Shown here piece by piece: positions 26,036-34,743 of a DNA stretch of 64,000 bases. Origin of the DNA: Puniceicoccaceae bacterium 5H. Lineage in GTDB: Bacteria; Verrucomicrobiota; Verrucomicrobiia; Opitutales; Oceanipulchritudinaceae. Within the stretch, counting starts at the first letter, position 1. Every line of letters begins with the position of its first letter. The notes under the pieces were generated by a model. That model searched no databases, was not told where the DNA came from, and saw only the letters and a program-made list of their open reading frames with translations. Location of the stretch: positions 1 to 64,000 of the forward strand of contig WOUP01000006.1 of NCBI GenBank assembly GCA_009772895.1, written 5' to 3'. The translations under genes were made by a program, and so were the position numbers.

Positions 26036-26063
26036 GGACCGACGAGCACAAGCCCGTCGGTCC
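26036..26063 (-). other. Strong intra-operon hairpin between SDR and CE7 genes
   Basis: Nine perfect pairs (GGACCGACG / CGTCGGTCC) extend to 12 pairs with one G-U wobble and a 4-nt loop. On the minus strand it is followed by GTTTGTCTG, a poor T-tract. Likely an mRNA-processing or partial-termination element that sets CE7 esterase expression apart from the upstream genes. Confidence 0.45.
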
Positions 26064-26093
26064 TCAATCCGTTGGAATTTTTGGCGGCAGTCG

Positions 26094-26876
26094 CTAGATC
26101 GTCATACTGGCGTAACCGCCGTCGACGATCAGTTCCAGGCCCGTGATGAAGCTGCCGGCCTTGCCGCTGGCGAGCAGCAGGGTTGCACCCACCAACTCGT
26201 CGGCCTCGCCGAAGCGCTTCATCGGCGTATGCCCCATGATGGAGGCCACGCGGTCTTCGGTCAGCACCTTGCGGTTCTGCTCTGCCGGGAAGAAGCCCGG
26301 CACGAGGGTATTGACGCGCACACCCTGGGGAGCCCACTCGCGAGCGAGGTTCTTCGAGAGGTTATGCACGGCGGCCTTCGACGCGCTGTAAGTAAAGACG
26401 CGCGAGAGGGGGATGACGCCGCTCATCGAACCGAGATTGATGATGCTGCCACCCTGACCGCGTTGCACGAGGTATTGGCCGAACACCTGGCAGCTCTGGT
26501 AGAGCGCCTTGAAGTTGACCGACATGATGCGCTCCAGCTCTTCCTCGCTCACCTCGAAGAAGGGCGTGGGCGAGTTGATGCCCGCACCGTTGACGACGAT
26601 ATCCACCTGGCCGAACTGCTTGAGCACCTCCGCCAGCAGGTTCTCGATGTTCTGTCGCGAGGAGACGTCGGCCGCGACGAAGTGCGCTTCGCCCCCGGCG
26701 TCCTTGATCCGGGCGAGGCGAGCGTCGGCCTTGGCCTGGCTGCGGCCGACCAGCACGGTCGTGGCGCCCGCAGACGCGAGGCCTTCGGCCATGGCGCCGC
26801 ACAGTTCGCCGGTGCCGCCGATGACGACGGCCACCTGGCCCTGCAGGCCAAAGAGCTTGTCCAAATAATCTGACAT
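26094..26876 (-). CDS. Short-chain dehydrogenase/reductase, probably of uronate catabolism
   Basis: 260 aa from ATG 26876 ([15 protein letters not shown]); the frame extends 13 codons further but would overlap the preceding kinase gene. Classical SDR: nucleotide-binding [10 protein letters not shown] (20-29, a variant of TGxxxGxG), NGAG 97-100, catalytic Ser150/152 region INLGSMSG, Tyr163 and Lys167 in YSASK, and [10 protein letters not shown] in the substrate lid. Gly41-Arg45 (VLVGRSQAK) favours NADP(H). The sequence style resembles the KduD / D-mannonate oxidoreductase / DEH reductase group. Placed directly after a 2-keto-3-deoxygluconate kinase-like gene (19 bp gap), it probably makes KDG or mannonate from a uronate intermediate. 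The exact substrate is inferred. Confidence 0.88.
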   Translation of the reverse strand: MSDYLDKLFGLQGQVAVVIGGTGELCGAMAEGLASAGATTVLVGRSQAKADARLARIKDAGGEAHFVAADVSSRQNIENLLAEVLKQFGQVDIVVNGAGINSPTPFFEVSEEELERIMSVNFKALYQSCQVFGQYLVQRGQGGSIINLGSMSGVIPLSRVFTYSASKAAVHNLSKNLAREWAPQGVRVNTLVPGFFPAEQNRKVLTEDRVASIMGHTPMKRFGEADELVGATLLLASGKAGSFITGLELIVDGGYASMTI

Positions 26877-26895
26877 GTATCCGTGGGGGTTGGGA

Positions 26896-27993
26896 TTAGC
26901 GCACGACGCGGGCACCGCCGCCGGAGCGGATCTTCTCCACTTCCTTGAGGTTGGCCATCGAGGTATCGCCCGGGGTGGTCATGGCCAGCGCGCCGTGGGC
27001 CGCACCGTATTCGACGGCTTCCGCCGCGCTGCCGGTGGTGACGAGGCCATAGATAAAGCCGCTGGCAAAGCTGTCGCCCCCGCCCACGCGGTCCATAATC
27101 TCGAGCGCCGGGTATTCGCGGCTGAAGTGGAACTCGCCGTCCATCCACGCCATCGCACCCCAGTCGTTGACCGTAGCGGTCTTGACGCCGCGCAGCGTAG
27201 TGGCGGTGGCCTTGAAGTTGGGGAAGGCCTTGGTGGCCTGGGCGATCATGGCCTTGAATGCCTCGATCGGCAGATCCTTCAGGTTTTCGTCCACCCCCTC
27301 GACCTCGAAGCCGAGGCAGGCGGTGAAGTCTTCTTCGTTACCGATCATCACATCGACATACTTCGCGATCTCGCGGTTGACCTCCTGGGCCTTGGCGTGG
27401 CCGCCGATGCTCTTCCAGAGGCTCGGACGGTAATTGAGGTCGTAGGAGACGACGGTGCCGTGCTTCTTGGCGGCCTTGACCGCTTCGATCGTCACCTCGG
27501 CGGCGGATTCGCTGAGCGCGGCGAAGATGCCGCCCGTATGGAACCAGCGGCTGCCGCATTGGCCGAAGATGTAACCCCAATCCACATCGCCGGGCTTGAG
27601 TTGGCTGGCGGCGGTGTTGGCACGATCGGGCACGCCGACGGCGCCGCGAATGCCGAAGCCGCGCTCGGTGAAGTTGAGGCCGTTGCGCACTTCGCGGCCG
27701 ATGCCGTCGTAAGGCTTCCACTGGATGAAGCGCGTATCGACGCCGCCCTGCAGGATGAAGTCCTCGATCAGGCGGCCCACGTCGTTATCGGCAAAAGCGG
27801 TCACGACGCCCGTGCGCCAGCCGAAGCAGCGGCGCAGGCCACGGCTCACGTTGTATTCGCCGCCACCTTCCCAGGCGCGGAACTCGCGGGCGGTGCGCAC
27901 GCGGCCCTCACCGGGATCGAGGCGCAGCATCACCTCGCCGAGCGAGATGCAATCGTATTGGCAGGAGTCGGCAGACTTGATGTCTAAAGGCAT
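26896..27993 (-). CDS. kdgK: PfkB-family sugar kinase, probable 2-keto-3-deoxygluconate kinase
   Basis: 365 aa, longer than most KDG kinases (about 310-340). Ribokinase fold: substrate region [16 protein letters not shown] (41-56) near the N-terminus, [10 protein letters not shown] (184-193) typical of KdgK, and the C-terminal PfkB signature [13 protein letters not shown] (301-313) with catalytic base Asp307. KdgK phosphorylates KDG to KDPG, which an aldolase splits to pyruvate and glyceraldehyde 3-phosphate. The flanking SDR and 2-hydroxyacid/Ldh2 dehydrogenases and a CE7 esterase support a uronate or pectin-like route. No KDPG aldolase lies in the window. An alternative is a kinase for another keto-sugar acid. 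Confidence 0.87.
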   Translation of the reverse strand: MPLDIKSADSCQYDCISLGEVMLRLDPGEGRVRTAREFRAWEGGGEYNVSRGLRRCFGWRTGVVTAFADNDVGRLIEDFILQGGVDTRFIQWKPYDGIGREVRNGLNFTERGFGIRGAVGVPDRANTAASQLKPGDVDWGYIFGQCGSRWFHTGGIFAALSESAAEVTIEAVKAAKKHGTVVSYDLNYRPSLWKSIGGHAKAQEVNREIAKYVDVMIGNEEDFTACLGFEVEGVDENLKDLPIEAFKAMIAQATKAFPNFKATATTLRGVKTATVNDWGAMAWMDGEFHFSREYPALEIMDRVGGGDSFASGFIYGLVTTGSAAEAVEYGAAHGALAMTTPGDTSMANLKEVEKIRSGGGARVVR

Positions 27994-28029
27994 GATTGGA
28001 GTCAGTTGAGATTGGCGATGACAGAGCGG

Positions 28030-29121
28030 TTATTCGGTAGTCTTGAAGTTCTTCACGTCCCACTGGGCCACGTCGCATTCGGCGGCCAGTTCATTGAACG
28101 CGTTGACTTCGGCGGCGCTGAAGAGCAAGCCTCCGGCGGCGTCGCTCTTGCGGGCAAAAGTGGCTTCCGGCTGGCCCGGCAACATGCAGCCCTCGTTGCC
28201 GTGGCCCAGCACGTCCTCGATCACGGCCTGGAGGTTCTGGGACTGGTTGCGGCCCAGTGCGAAGTCCCCTCCGCTGAGCGCATCCGGGTGGATGACCTGG
28301 AAGTAGAACGACGGGGTGTGTTTCTCCTCCGGCTGTTCGCTCCAACGGCTACGCAACGTGGGCAGCGAACCGCCGATGAGGCCCCCGACCAGCTCGTTGA
28401 TCAGGCTGAGGCCGTAGCCCTTGTGCGCGCCGAAGGTGGTGAGCGCGTACACCTCGTCCGGGTTGGTCGTGATGTCGCCGTCCTTGTCCACCGCGGCATT
28501 GGGCGGCAGTTGCTTGCCCTCGCGCTTGAGCTGCTGCACGCGCCCCATGGCGACGACGGAGGTGGCCCAGTCGATCACGATGGGGAAGCCCACGGCGTCT
28601 GCGGTCGGGAAGCCCCAGCTGTGCGGGTTGGTGCCGAGCGTCGGGTATTTGCCGCCAAAGGGCACCACTTCGGCCAGCGCGGCCGTGCAGTTGGTGTAGG
28701 CGATGTAACCGCGCTTGGCCGCCTCCATCACATAGCCCCCACCCCAGAGGTAGTGGAAGGCGTTGTCGACGGCGACCTGACCGATGCCGTATTGCTCGGC
28801 CAGCTCGATTGCGCGCTCCAGGGCGGCGTATGCCGTGGACTGGCCGAGCTTGCGGTTGGCATTCCAGACTTCACAGGCCGAGAAGCGGTGGGAGAGCTTC
28901 TCGATCTGGGCGCCGGGCACGCAGCCCTTGGCGCCACTGCCAAACAGGTGGTCGAGGTGCAGGGCCTTGAGCGCGTTGTGCGTGCGGATGCCGTGCCGGG
29001 AGGCGAAGGCGGCAAAACGCGCGGCGTCGTGGGCCTCGTCGGCGGTGAAGCCGCGGTGCCGGTAGGCGGTCGAGACCAGCGCGTTGTGCTGCTCTTCGGG
29101 GACGATGTAAAACGTTTCCAT
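28030..29121 (-). CDS. Ldh2-family NAD(P)H-dependent 2-oxoacid dehydrogenase (YiaK/YjmC-like)
   Basis: 363 aa, normal for the malate/L-lactate dehydrogenase type-2 (Ldh_2) family, which has its own fold unrelated to Rossmann LDHs. Visible family marks: RHGIRTHNALK (43-53 region, substrate His), GGYVMEAAKRGYIAYTNC, PFGGKYPTLGTNPHSWGFPT (cofactor loop), FGAHKGYGLSLINELVGGLIGG (conserved glycine-rich C-terminal helix). Members reduce 2,3-diketo-L-gulonate, ureidoglycolate, sulfolactate or malate. In this sugar-acid operon a keto-sugar-acid reductase like YiaK/YjmC is the best guess. ATG at 29121 starts METFYIVPEEQHN, typical of the family, so no signal peptide. Confidence 0.87.
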   Translation of the reverse strand: METFYIVPEEQHNALVSTAYRHRGFTADEAHDAARFAAFASRHGIRTHNALKALHLDHLFGSGAKGCVPGAQIEKLSHRFSACEVWNANRKLGQSTAYAALERAIELAEQYGIGQVAVDNAFHYLWGGGYVMEAAKRGYIAYTNCTAALAEVVPFGGKYPTLGTNPHSWGFPTADAVGFPIVIDWATSVVAMGRVQQLKREGKQLPPNAAVDKDGDITTNPDEVYALTTFGAHKGYGLSLINELVGGLIGGSLPTLRSRWSEQPEEKHTPSFYFQVIHPDALSGGDFALGRNQSQNLQAVIEDVLGHGNEGCMLPGQPEATFARKSDAAGGLLFSAAEVNAFNELAAECDVAQWDVKNFKTTE

Positions 29122-29153
29122 GGGATACGGGGCTAAAGGGGGATGAGGCGCGG

Positions 29154-30125
29154 CTAGCCCTTGATCTTCACCTCGGGGTTGACCTGCGCGAGCGGCTTCT
29201 GGCCGTCGAGCACGCGCTTGAGGTTTTCGATCGACTTGGTGGCCTGGCGCACGACGCTCTCGTAGGTGCGGGAGCCGATGTGCGGCGACACGTAGCAGTT
29301 GGGCTCGTGCAGCAGCGGGTGATCGGCGGGCGGCGGCTCTTCGTCGAGCACGTCGGTGCCGTAGCCGCCGAGCTGGCCGCTCTTGAGCGCGTCGACGATG
29401 TCGCCGGTGTTGACCAGTTCGCCACGGGCGCAGTTGATCAGGATCGCGCCCTTTTTCAACTGCTGGAGCGACTGGGCATTGATCATCTCCCGCGTCTCCT
29501 CACTGAGGAAGGTGTGCAGCGAAAGGATGTCGCACTGCGGCAGCAGCTCGTCGAGGCTGTGAGCGCGGCGGATGTCGTGGTGACGCGCAAAGTCTTCGTC
29601 CCAATAGACGTCGTAGGCGACGACATCCAGGGCGAAGGCGCGGGCGCGGATGGCCAGCTCCTTGCCGATGCGGCCCAGGCCGACGATGCCGAGCGTGCGA
29701 CCCATGATCTCGTGGCCGACGAGGCGCTTCCATTGGCCGGAGCGGGTGTAGGTGACCTCTTCGACGAGGTTCTTGAACAGGCCCAGCAGCAGCGCAAAAC
29801 AGTGCTCGGCCACCGTGGTGTGGTTGACGCCCGGCGTAAAGCAGAGGGGGATTTCACGCGCGGTAGCGGCCTTGACGTCGATCTTGTCCACGCCAATGCC
29901 GTATTTGCTGATGCAGCGCAGGCGCGGCAAGGCCTTGTCGATCACCTTTTCGGTGATGGCATCGTCGCCGCAGATAAAGGCATCGAAGTCGCCCACGAGG
30001 TCGAGCATCTGCTCTTCGCTCAGCGGGCCGCGGGCGGTGACGATTTCCCAGCCGGTCTCGGCCAGGAGGTCGTGATGGCTCCCAGGCGTATCCTGGAAGG
30101 AGGTGGTGGTCAGCAGTACGCGCAT
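29154..30125 (-). CDS. D-isomer-specific 2-hydroxyacid dehydrogenase (phosphoglycerate-dehydrogenase-like)
   Basis: 323 aa, one-domain-pair form without the ACT/regulatory tail of SerA. NAD-binding fingerprint GIVGLGRIGKE (GxGxxG at 149-154), then the catalytic trio Arg234 (NCARGELVN), Glu263 (DEEPP) and His282 (PHIGSRT). The substrate-binding segment SKYGIGVDKID near 73-83 is also conserved. It interconverts a 2-oxoacid and a D-2-hydroxyacid with NAD(P). It follows lacI by 64 bp and precedes the Ldh2-family gene by 32 bp, so it belongs to the sugar-acid operon; two different 2-oxoacid reductases side by side suggest a pathway with a keto-acid intermediate such as a 2-keto-aldonate. Specific substrate unknown. 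Confidence 0.9.
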   Translation of the reverse strand: MRVLLTTTSFQDTPGSHHDLLAETGWEIVTARGPLSEEQMLDLVGDFDAFICGDDAITEKVIDKALPRLRCISKYGIGVDKIDVKAATAREIPLCFTPGVNHTTVAEHCFALLLGLFKNLVEEVTYTRSGQWKRLVGHEIMGRTLGIVGLGRIGKELAIRARAFALDVVAYDVYWDEDFARHHDIRRAHSLDELLPQCDILSLHTFLSEETREMINAQSLQQLKKGAILINCARGELVNTGDIVDALKSGQLGGYGTDVLDEEPPPADHPLLHEPNCYVSPHIGSRTYESVVRQATKSIENLKRVLDGQKPLAQVNPEVKIKG

Positions 30126-30189
30126 CGTTTCAAGGGGGATGGTCAGAGTTAAGGAGATGAGTTACAGGGGATGTGGTAAAGGGCGATTA

Positions 30190-31245
30190 TCAAGCGGCGG
30201 GAACAGGTCCGGTGGTGTCGCGCAACACCATTTGGGCCTCAATGCGTTCGACTTCAGGGGCTTCGGCGGGTTCTTTATGAATGGCCGAGACGAGGCGCTC
30301 AACCGCCCGGGCCATCATCGTCTCGATTTGCTGGTCGATGGTGGTGAGCGCGGGCTCCACCCAGGCCGAGACGTCGGTGTTGTCGAAGCCGATCAACGAG
30401 TAATCGCGCGGCACCTGCAGCCCAGCCTCGCGCAGCGCCCGCATGGCCCCGATCGCCAAACGGTCGTTGTTGGCGATGATGCCGGTGTGTTGGCGGGCCT
30501 GCTCCAGCCAGAGACGCCCGAGATCGGCTCCGTAAAAGTAGTCCTGCAGGCTGCGCTCGGGCAGGTGAAAGCTCTTGAAATCGCCCTGCGGGTCCAGCCC
30601 CAGCTCCACCTGAGCCCGCGCGATGCCGCGCAGGCGCTGCGGGCCGAGGATGGGGTCGCTTTCGATGCCCAGCAGCGCAAACTTGCGGTGGCCCAGCCCG
30701 TGAAGATGCCGCACCGCCTCGGCGATCGCTTCGGCCCGGTCGAGCTGCACGGTGGTCATCGACAAGGCCTGGGCCGGATCGACCACCACCGCCGGGATCG
30801 CCTGCCGCGCCAGTTGCCGCAACAGCGTGTGGTCTACCGGCAAAGTGGTGCCCACCAAGACCACCCCATCCACCCGCAGGGACATGAAGTGCCGTAGCGT
30901 CTCTTCCTCCCAGCGTTGATCCGCGGCGCTGAGCTCGATCAGCGCGCGAAAACCGGCATCGCGCAGGCGCTGCTGCAATTGGGCGGCCTTGCGGGCCAAC
31001 GCCGGGGACTCGAGCTCCTGGAACAGCACGCCGACGAGGCCGGTCGTGCCGCCGCGCAGGCCGCGCGCCATTCGGTTGGGCTGGAAGCCGCTCTCCGCCA
31101 CCAGTGCTTCTACGCGTTGGCGGGTCGACTCGCTGACGCCCGGTTGCCCGTTCAACACCCGCGATACCGCCCAGCGCGAAATCCCCAGGTGAGCCGCAAG
31201 GTCACCAGTGGAGCGGAAAACGGGTTTGGAGGGGTCGGGGCACAT
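30190..31245 (-). CDS. LacI-family transcriptional regulator heading the sugar-acid operon
   Basis: 351 aa. N-terminal helix-turn-helix (residues 11-35, STGDLAAHLGISRWAVSRVL) followed by the hinge helix NRMARGLRGG (57-66) that inserts in the minor groove at a central CG. The rest is a periplasmic-binding-protein-like sensor domain (TGLVGVLFQELESP, VDGVVLVGTTLP, YSLIGFDNTDVSAWVEPALT). It would bind a pathway intermediate and release DNA. The gene is first in a run of six minus-strand genes with short gaps, and a perfect 24-bp palindrome lies 12 bp upstream of its start, so autorepression and repression of the whole operon are likely. Confidence 0.92.
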   Translation of the reverse strand: MCPDPSKPVFRSTGDLAAHLGISRWAVSRVLNGQPGVSESTRQRVEALVAESGFQPNRMARGLRGGTTGLVGVLFQELESPALARKAAQLQQRLRDAGFRALIELSAADQRWEEETLRHFMSLRVDGVVLVGTTLPVDHTLLRQLARQAIPAVVVDPAQALSMTTVQLDRAEAIAEAVRHLHGLGHRKFALLGIESDPILGPQRLRGIARAQVELGLDPQGDFKSFHLPERSLQDYFYGADLGRLWLEQARQHTGIIANNDRLAIGAMRALREAGLQVPRDYSLIGFDNTDVSAWVEPALTTIDQQIETMMARAVERLVSAIHKEPAEAPEVERIEAQMVLRDTTGPVPAA

Positions 31246-31256
31246 ACGTGGGGCGC

Positions 31257-31280
31257 GTTGCCTAACACGTGTTAGGCAAC
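31257..31280. promoter_or_regulatory. Perfect 24-bp palindrome, LacI-family operator
   Basis: Left arm GTTGCCTAACAC (31257-31268) and right arm GTGTTAGGCAAC (31269-31280) are exact inverted repeats with a central CG step, the hallmark of LacI/GalR operators. It starts 12 bp upstream of the lacI start codon, so bound repressor would block transcription of lacI and the five downstream genes. Confidence 0.85.
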
Positions 31281-31351
31281 CAATCCGACCGCGTCAAGGG
31301 CAATGCGCTTCAAAGGCGATCTCCCTTGAGACGCGGCCGAATCCACGGGCG

Positions 31352-32092
31352 CTACATCTTCTCTTTCACGCCCTTGCGCACCAGCAGCCAGTTGACCGGG
31401 TAAGCAGTGAGGAAGCCGCAATGCATCGCGATCTGCATCATGAACCAGAATTCCCACGAGTTGACCTCCAGCTTGACGCCCCAGAGGTGCTTGAAGATCG
31501 CAAAATGGGCGATGGCCATCCAGCCATACATGCCGACCTGCCAGGACGTGATCGAAGCCGTATCGGCCTTCATGGCCTGCAACAGGCCCTGCCCCGGCGA
31601 CAGGTTGCGCATGGGCTTGATCGTGAAATACTGGAAGGCCACGCCGATCAGCCAGGCGATGATGTAATCGAAGATCCAGATCGCGAAAATCTTCTCCTGA
31701 AAAAGCGAATGGTAGCCAAACCACACGGCAATCGCGGGCAGCAAAAACGCACTCCACTCAGCGATGATGTCCCCCAGCGTGCAACCTGCACCGCAGTGCG
31801 ATGCCCCCTTGCCCACCATGACCGGGAACGGGGTGAAGCGCATGTTGGGCGGATCCTCGCCCTTTTGCTGGGCTTCCATGGCGGCCCGCTTGGTGCCGAG
31901 CGTGCCGTACTGGAAGTAGGCCCAAAGCGTGAGAAACGTGCCGTAGAGCGCCGTCGCGGGCCAAACAATGTTCATGATCCACATTTTCTGTGGACGGCGA
32001 AACTCATCGAGCGCCACGACAACGGCACAGACGAAGCCGAGGCAGACCCAGATGAGCGATAATGTATGTAACCAATCGGGGATCGCTGTCAT
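31352..32092 (-). CDS. DUF4396 integral membrane protein
   Basis: 246 aa from ATG 32092, chosen because AGGAG sits 6 nt upstream; the frame could start at 32134. About six hydrophobic segments are visible (LHTLSLIWVCLGFVCAVVVA, MNIVWPATALYGTFLTLWAY, SAFLLPAIAVWFGYH, IFDYIIAWLIGVAFQYF, MYGWMAIAHFAIF, MMQIAMHCGFLTAYPVNWLL). A cytoplasmic or periplasmic loop holds SHCGAGCTLGDI, with two Cys and a His that are a signature of DUF4396 and could bind a metal. Function of the family is unknown to me. It is 60 bp downstream of an MFS exporter gene on the same strand and may be co-transcribed with it. Confidence 0.82.
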   Translation of the reverse strand: MTAIPDWLHTLSLIWVCLGFVCAVVVALDEFRRPQKMWIMNIVWPATALYGTFLTLWAYFQYGTLGTKRAAMEAQQKGEDPPNMRFTPFPVMVGKGASHCGAGCTLGDIIAEWSAFLLPAIAVWFGYHSLFQEKIFAIWIFDYIIAWLIGVAFQYFTIKPMRNLSPGQGLLQAMKADTASITSWQVGMYGWMAIAHFAIFKHLWGVKLEVNSWEFWFMMQIAMHCGFLTAYPVNWLLVRKGVKEKM

Positions 32093-32152
32093 GCCCTGCT
32101 CCTGCTGCATCCGCAGTACCAGTTGCGACAACAAGAAGAGGCGCCAGCCGCG

Positions 32153-33625
32153 CTATCCGCGACGGCTGTGCGTGCGCAAAGTCGCCTCCTGCGCGCTGGT
32201 CGCGGGCTCGCGCACTCGGTTGTCGCGATTGCTCACGTTGTTGCCGTCGTCCTGCCGCAGCCCGAGGAACACCGCCGACGACAGCGCCGTAAGCCCACCC
32301 AGAATCCAGAACGTGCGGTGCAGCCCCCACGCAAACACTCCCGGCTCGGCATCATGGATCCCGCCGAGAAAGAGGATCGCCAGAAACGAGGCCGTCGCAA
32401 TGCCGAAGCTGAGCGACATCTGCTGGGCCGTGCTGGTGATGGTCGAGGCGCCGCTGGTGCGTTCGTTGGGGATGTCCGCGTAGGCGAGCGAGTTCACGCT
32501 CGTGAACTGCAGCGACATGAAAAACCCGTGCATGAAGGCCAGACAGACGATCAGCACTAGCGGCCTCCCCGGACTGATCAGCGAATACGCAGCCACGACG
32601 CCCCCAAGCAGAAGGGTGTTCCACCGCAGCGCGTTGAGGTGCCCGATGCGTTGCAGGATCGGCCCGGTCATGAACTTCATGCAGATCGCCGCTGCCGGGG
32701 TCGGCATCATCAGCAGGCCGGCCTTCCAGGGCGGGAAGCCGAGACCGATCTGGTAGAGCAGAGGCAGCAAAAAGGTCATACCGCCCACGCTGAGGCGCGT
32801 CAGAAACGCTCCCACCACCGAAATGCGGAATGTGCGCACCTTGAAGAGGTCCAGCGCCAGCAGGGGACGCTCCTTGCGCCGCGCCGTCAGCAGGTAGGCC
32901 GAGATCAGCGCGACCGCGAGCACCACGATGACGCCCACCGCCCACCGCGGCAGCATATGCTCGCCCAGCACCTCCAGAGCATAAGCCAGCAGCCCCACCC
33001 CACTGCCGAAGAGCAGGAAGCCCCGCCAGTCCAGCGGCGGCGAATCCTCCTCGCGGTAATCGGGCATGTGACGCCGCGCCATCAGCACCCCGGCGAGGCA
33101 GAACGGCAAATTGACCCAGAAGATGAAACGCCAGGGGAACCATTCGACAATCAGGCCACCCGCAAGCGGCCCCAGCAACGGCCCCAGCAGACCGGGGATG
33201 ATGACGAAGTTGAGCGCGCGGATGAGTTGCGAACGCGGGTAGGTGCGCACCATCGCAATGCGGCCCACGGGGATCATCAGCGAGCCCCCCATGCCTTGCA
33301 GGATCCGGGAGGCCACGAGCATCGGCAGGTTGAGCGCCAGGCCGCAGAGCAGCGAACCCAGCCCAAAGAGGGCCATCGCACTGCTGAAGGTCAGCCGCGT
33401 GCCGAGCCGATCGGCCACCCAGCCACTCACCGGGATGAACACGGCCAGGCTCAGCGCATAGCTCGTCAACGCTGCCTTGAGGCTCAACGGTGCAACCTGC
33501 AGGCTGTCGGCGATCGTCGGCGCCGCCGTGTTCAGGATCGTGGCGTCGAGCGTCTCGATAAAGAAGGCAATCGCGACGAGCCAGGGCAGCACGCTGCGAA
33601 TGGTGGGCTTGTAATCCGTATTCAT
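32153..33625 (-). CDS. MFS drug exporter, DHA2 (EmrB/QacA) type, 14 transmembrane segments
   Basis: 490 aa, the standard size of the DHA2 subfamily. Motifs: FFIETLDATILNTAAPTIA in TM1 (motif D1 of the 14-TM group), GWVADRLGTRLTF (motif A in loop 2-3), RILQGMGGSLMIPVGR (motif B in TM4) and GPLLGPLAGGLIVEWFPWRF (motif C, antiporter signature, TM5). It would be a proton-coupled exporter of small amphipathic compounds in the inner membrane. No EmrA-type membrane-fusion gene is adjacent, so it probably acts alone. The C-terminus after residue 455 is polar. Followed by the DUF4396 gene. Confidence 0.92.
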   Translation of the reverse strand: MNTDYKPTIRSVLPWLVAIAFFIETLDATILNTAAPTIADSLQVAPLSLKAALTSYALSLAVFIPVSGWVADRLGTRLTFSSAMALFGLGSLLCGLALNLPMLVASRILQGMGGSLMIPVGRIAMVRTYPRSQLIRALNFVIIPGLLGPLLGPLAGGLIVEWFPWRFIFWVNLPFCLAGVLMARRHMPDYREEDSPPLDWRGFLLFGSGVGLLAYALEVLGEHMLPRWAVGVIVVLAVALISAYLLTARRKERPLLALDLFKVRTFRISVVGAFLTRLSVGGMTFLLPLLYQIGLGFPPWKAGLLMMPTPAAAICMKFMTGPILQRIGHLNALRWNTLLLGGVVAAYSLISPGRPLVLIVCLAFMHGFFMSLQFTSVNSLAYADIPNERTSGASTITSTAQQMSLSFGIATASFLAILFLGGIHDAEPGVFAWGLHRTFWILGGLTALSSAVFLGLRQDDGNNVSNRDNRVREPATSAQEATLRTHSRRG

Positions 33626-33716
33626 GCCAAACGCCCCGGATCGACGGGGGCTTCAATCTATAAGGGAGGTGCGGCTACCGGGCAATCGCGGGCGCAGCTG
33701 CTCCAGATACTGACGT

Positions 33717-33749
33717 AAAAAAGCGTGACAAGAAAGCCTTGGTCACGCC
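33717..33749 (-). terminator. Terminator after class I aldolase gene
   Basis: On the minus strand, arms GCGTGAC and GTCACGC (33742-33748 and 33723-33729) extend inward by CAAG/CTTG with one bulged base, followed directly by six T (A-run 33717-33722 on the plus strand). It lies about 25 bp past the aldolase stop. Confidence 0.85.
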
Positions 33750-33774
33750 GGTGAAAATGCGCTGTCGAGCGGAC

Positions 33775-34665
33775 TCAAGTAACGGAAGCCTGATAGATGC
33801 TCTCGATCGAATCGTTGAGCACAGCGGTAAATTCCTCATCGCTCTGCTGGGCGGTGAGGCCTTCCAGCAAGGCGCGGGAGAAGCTGGCGATGATCTTCGG
33901 ATTCTTTGCCAGCAGCACGTTCGCCTCATGGCGGTCGTAACCCCCCGAGAGGGCGACCACGCGCACGACGTTTTTGTGGATACGGCAGGGCTCGTAGAAG
34001 CCAGGCTCGTTGGGCAACGAAAGCTTCAGCATCACGAGTTCCTTTTCATCCAGGCCGTCCAGGTGGCTCAGGATCTCGTCCCGCAGGAGCTTTTCGGCCT
34101 CGCCCTTGGTCGGCGAATTGATGTCGACCTCCGGCTCGATGATCGGGACCAGCCCGGCCGCGCAAATACGGTGCGCATAGTCGAACTGTTGCGAAACGAT
34201 GGCCTTGATCCCGGCCGGATTTGCTTCCTTGACCACTGAGCGCATCTTGGTGCCGAAAACGCCTTCTTCGTTGGCGCGCTTCAGCAGGTGCTCCAGGCGG
34301 TCCATCTCCTTCATCAGTTGCACGCCGTCGCGCTCTTTTTCCATGCCTTGGTCGACCTTCAAAAAGGGCACGATCTGCTTCTGCTTCCACAGGTAGGCGG
34401 CCGTTTGCATGCCCTCGACCTGACGCTCCATCGTGGCCTCAAAGAGGATGGCGCCGAGGATGCGGTGGTCGAACGCGGGGTTGGAAATGATGCGGCTGCG
34501 CATCTGGTGCACGAGGTCGAACATGGTGGCCTCGTCGTCGTAGGCGTCGTCCGGGATGCCGTATTCACGCAGCGCCTTGGGCGTCGAGCCTCCGCTCTGG
34601 TCCAGCGCGGCGATAAAACCGCTTCCTTCGCGAACCTTCTTCAATTGATCGTCAAACATGGCCAT
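33775..34665 (-). CDS. Class I fructose-bisphosphate aldolase
   Basis: 296 aa from ATG 34665 (MAMFDDQLKKV); a longer frame to 34698 adds a basic leader not typical of the family. Splits fructose 1,6-bisphosphate to dihydroxyacetone phosphate and glyceraldehyde 3-phosphate by a Schiff-base mechanism. The opening GSGFIAALDQSGGSTPKAL is the bacterial class I FBA signature; IIEPEVDI near the middle and the KLSLP segment (VMLKLSLPNEPGFY, its Lys being the likely Schiff-base residue) are conserved, as is ASFSRALLEGLTAQQSDEEF at the C-terminus. It is a stand-alone gene between two exporters, with its own terminator. Confidence 0.92.
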   Translation of the reverse strand: MAMFDDQLKKVREGSGFIAALDQSGGSTPKALREYGIPDDAYDDEATMFDLVHQMRSRIISNPAFDHRILGAILFEATMERQVEGMQTAAYLWKQKQIVPFLKVDQGMEKERDGVQLMKEMDRLEHLLKRANEEGVFGTKMRSVVKEANPAGIKAIVSQQFDYAHRICAAGLVPIIEPEVDINSPTKGEAEKLLRDEILSHLDGLDEKELVMLKLSLPNEPGFYEPCRIHKNVVRVVALSGGYDRHEANVLLAKNPKIIASFSRALLEGLTAQQSDEEFTAVLNDSIESIYQASVT

Positions 34666-34743
34666 AGCTACGGGGTGTTTTGCACGCGACCGGTTCACCC
34701 GGTCCGTTCCTGCATCCTAGCGCCGCTGGGCGGCATTGTCGAA

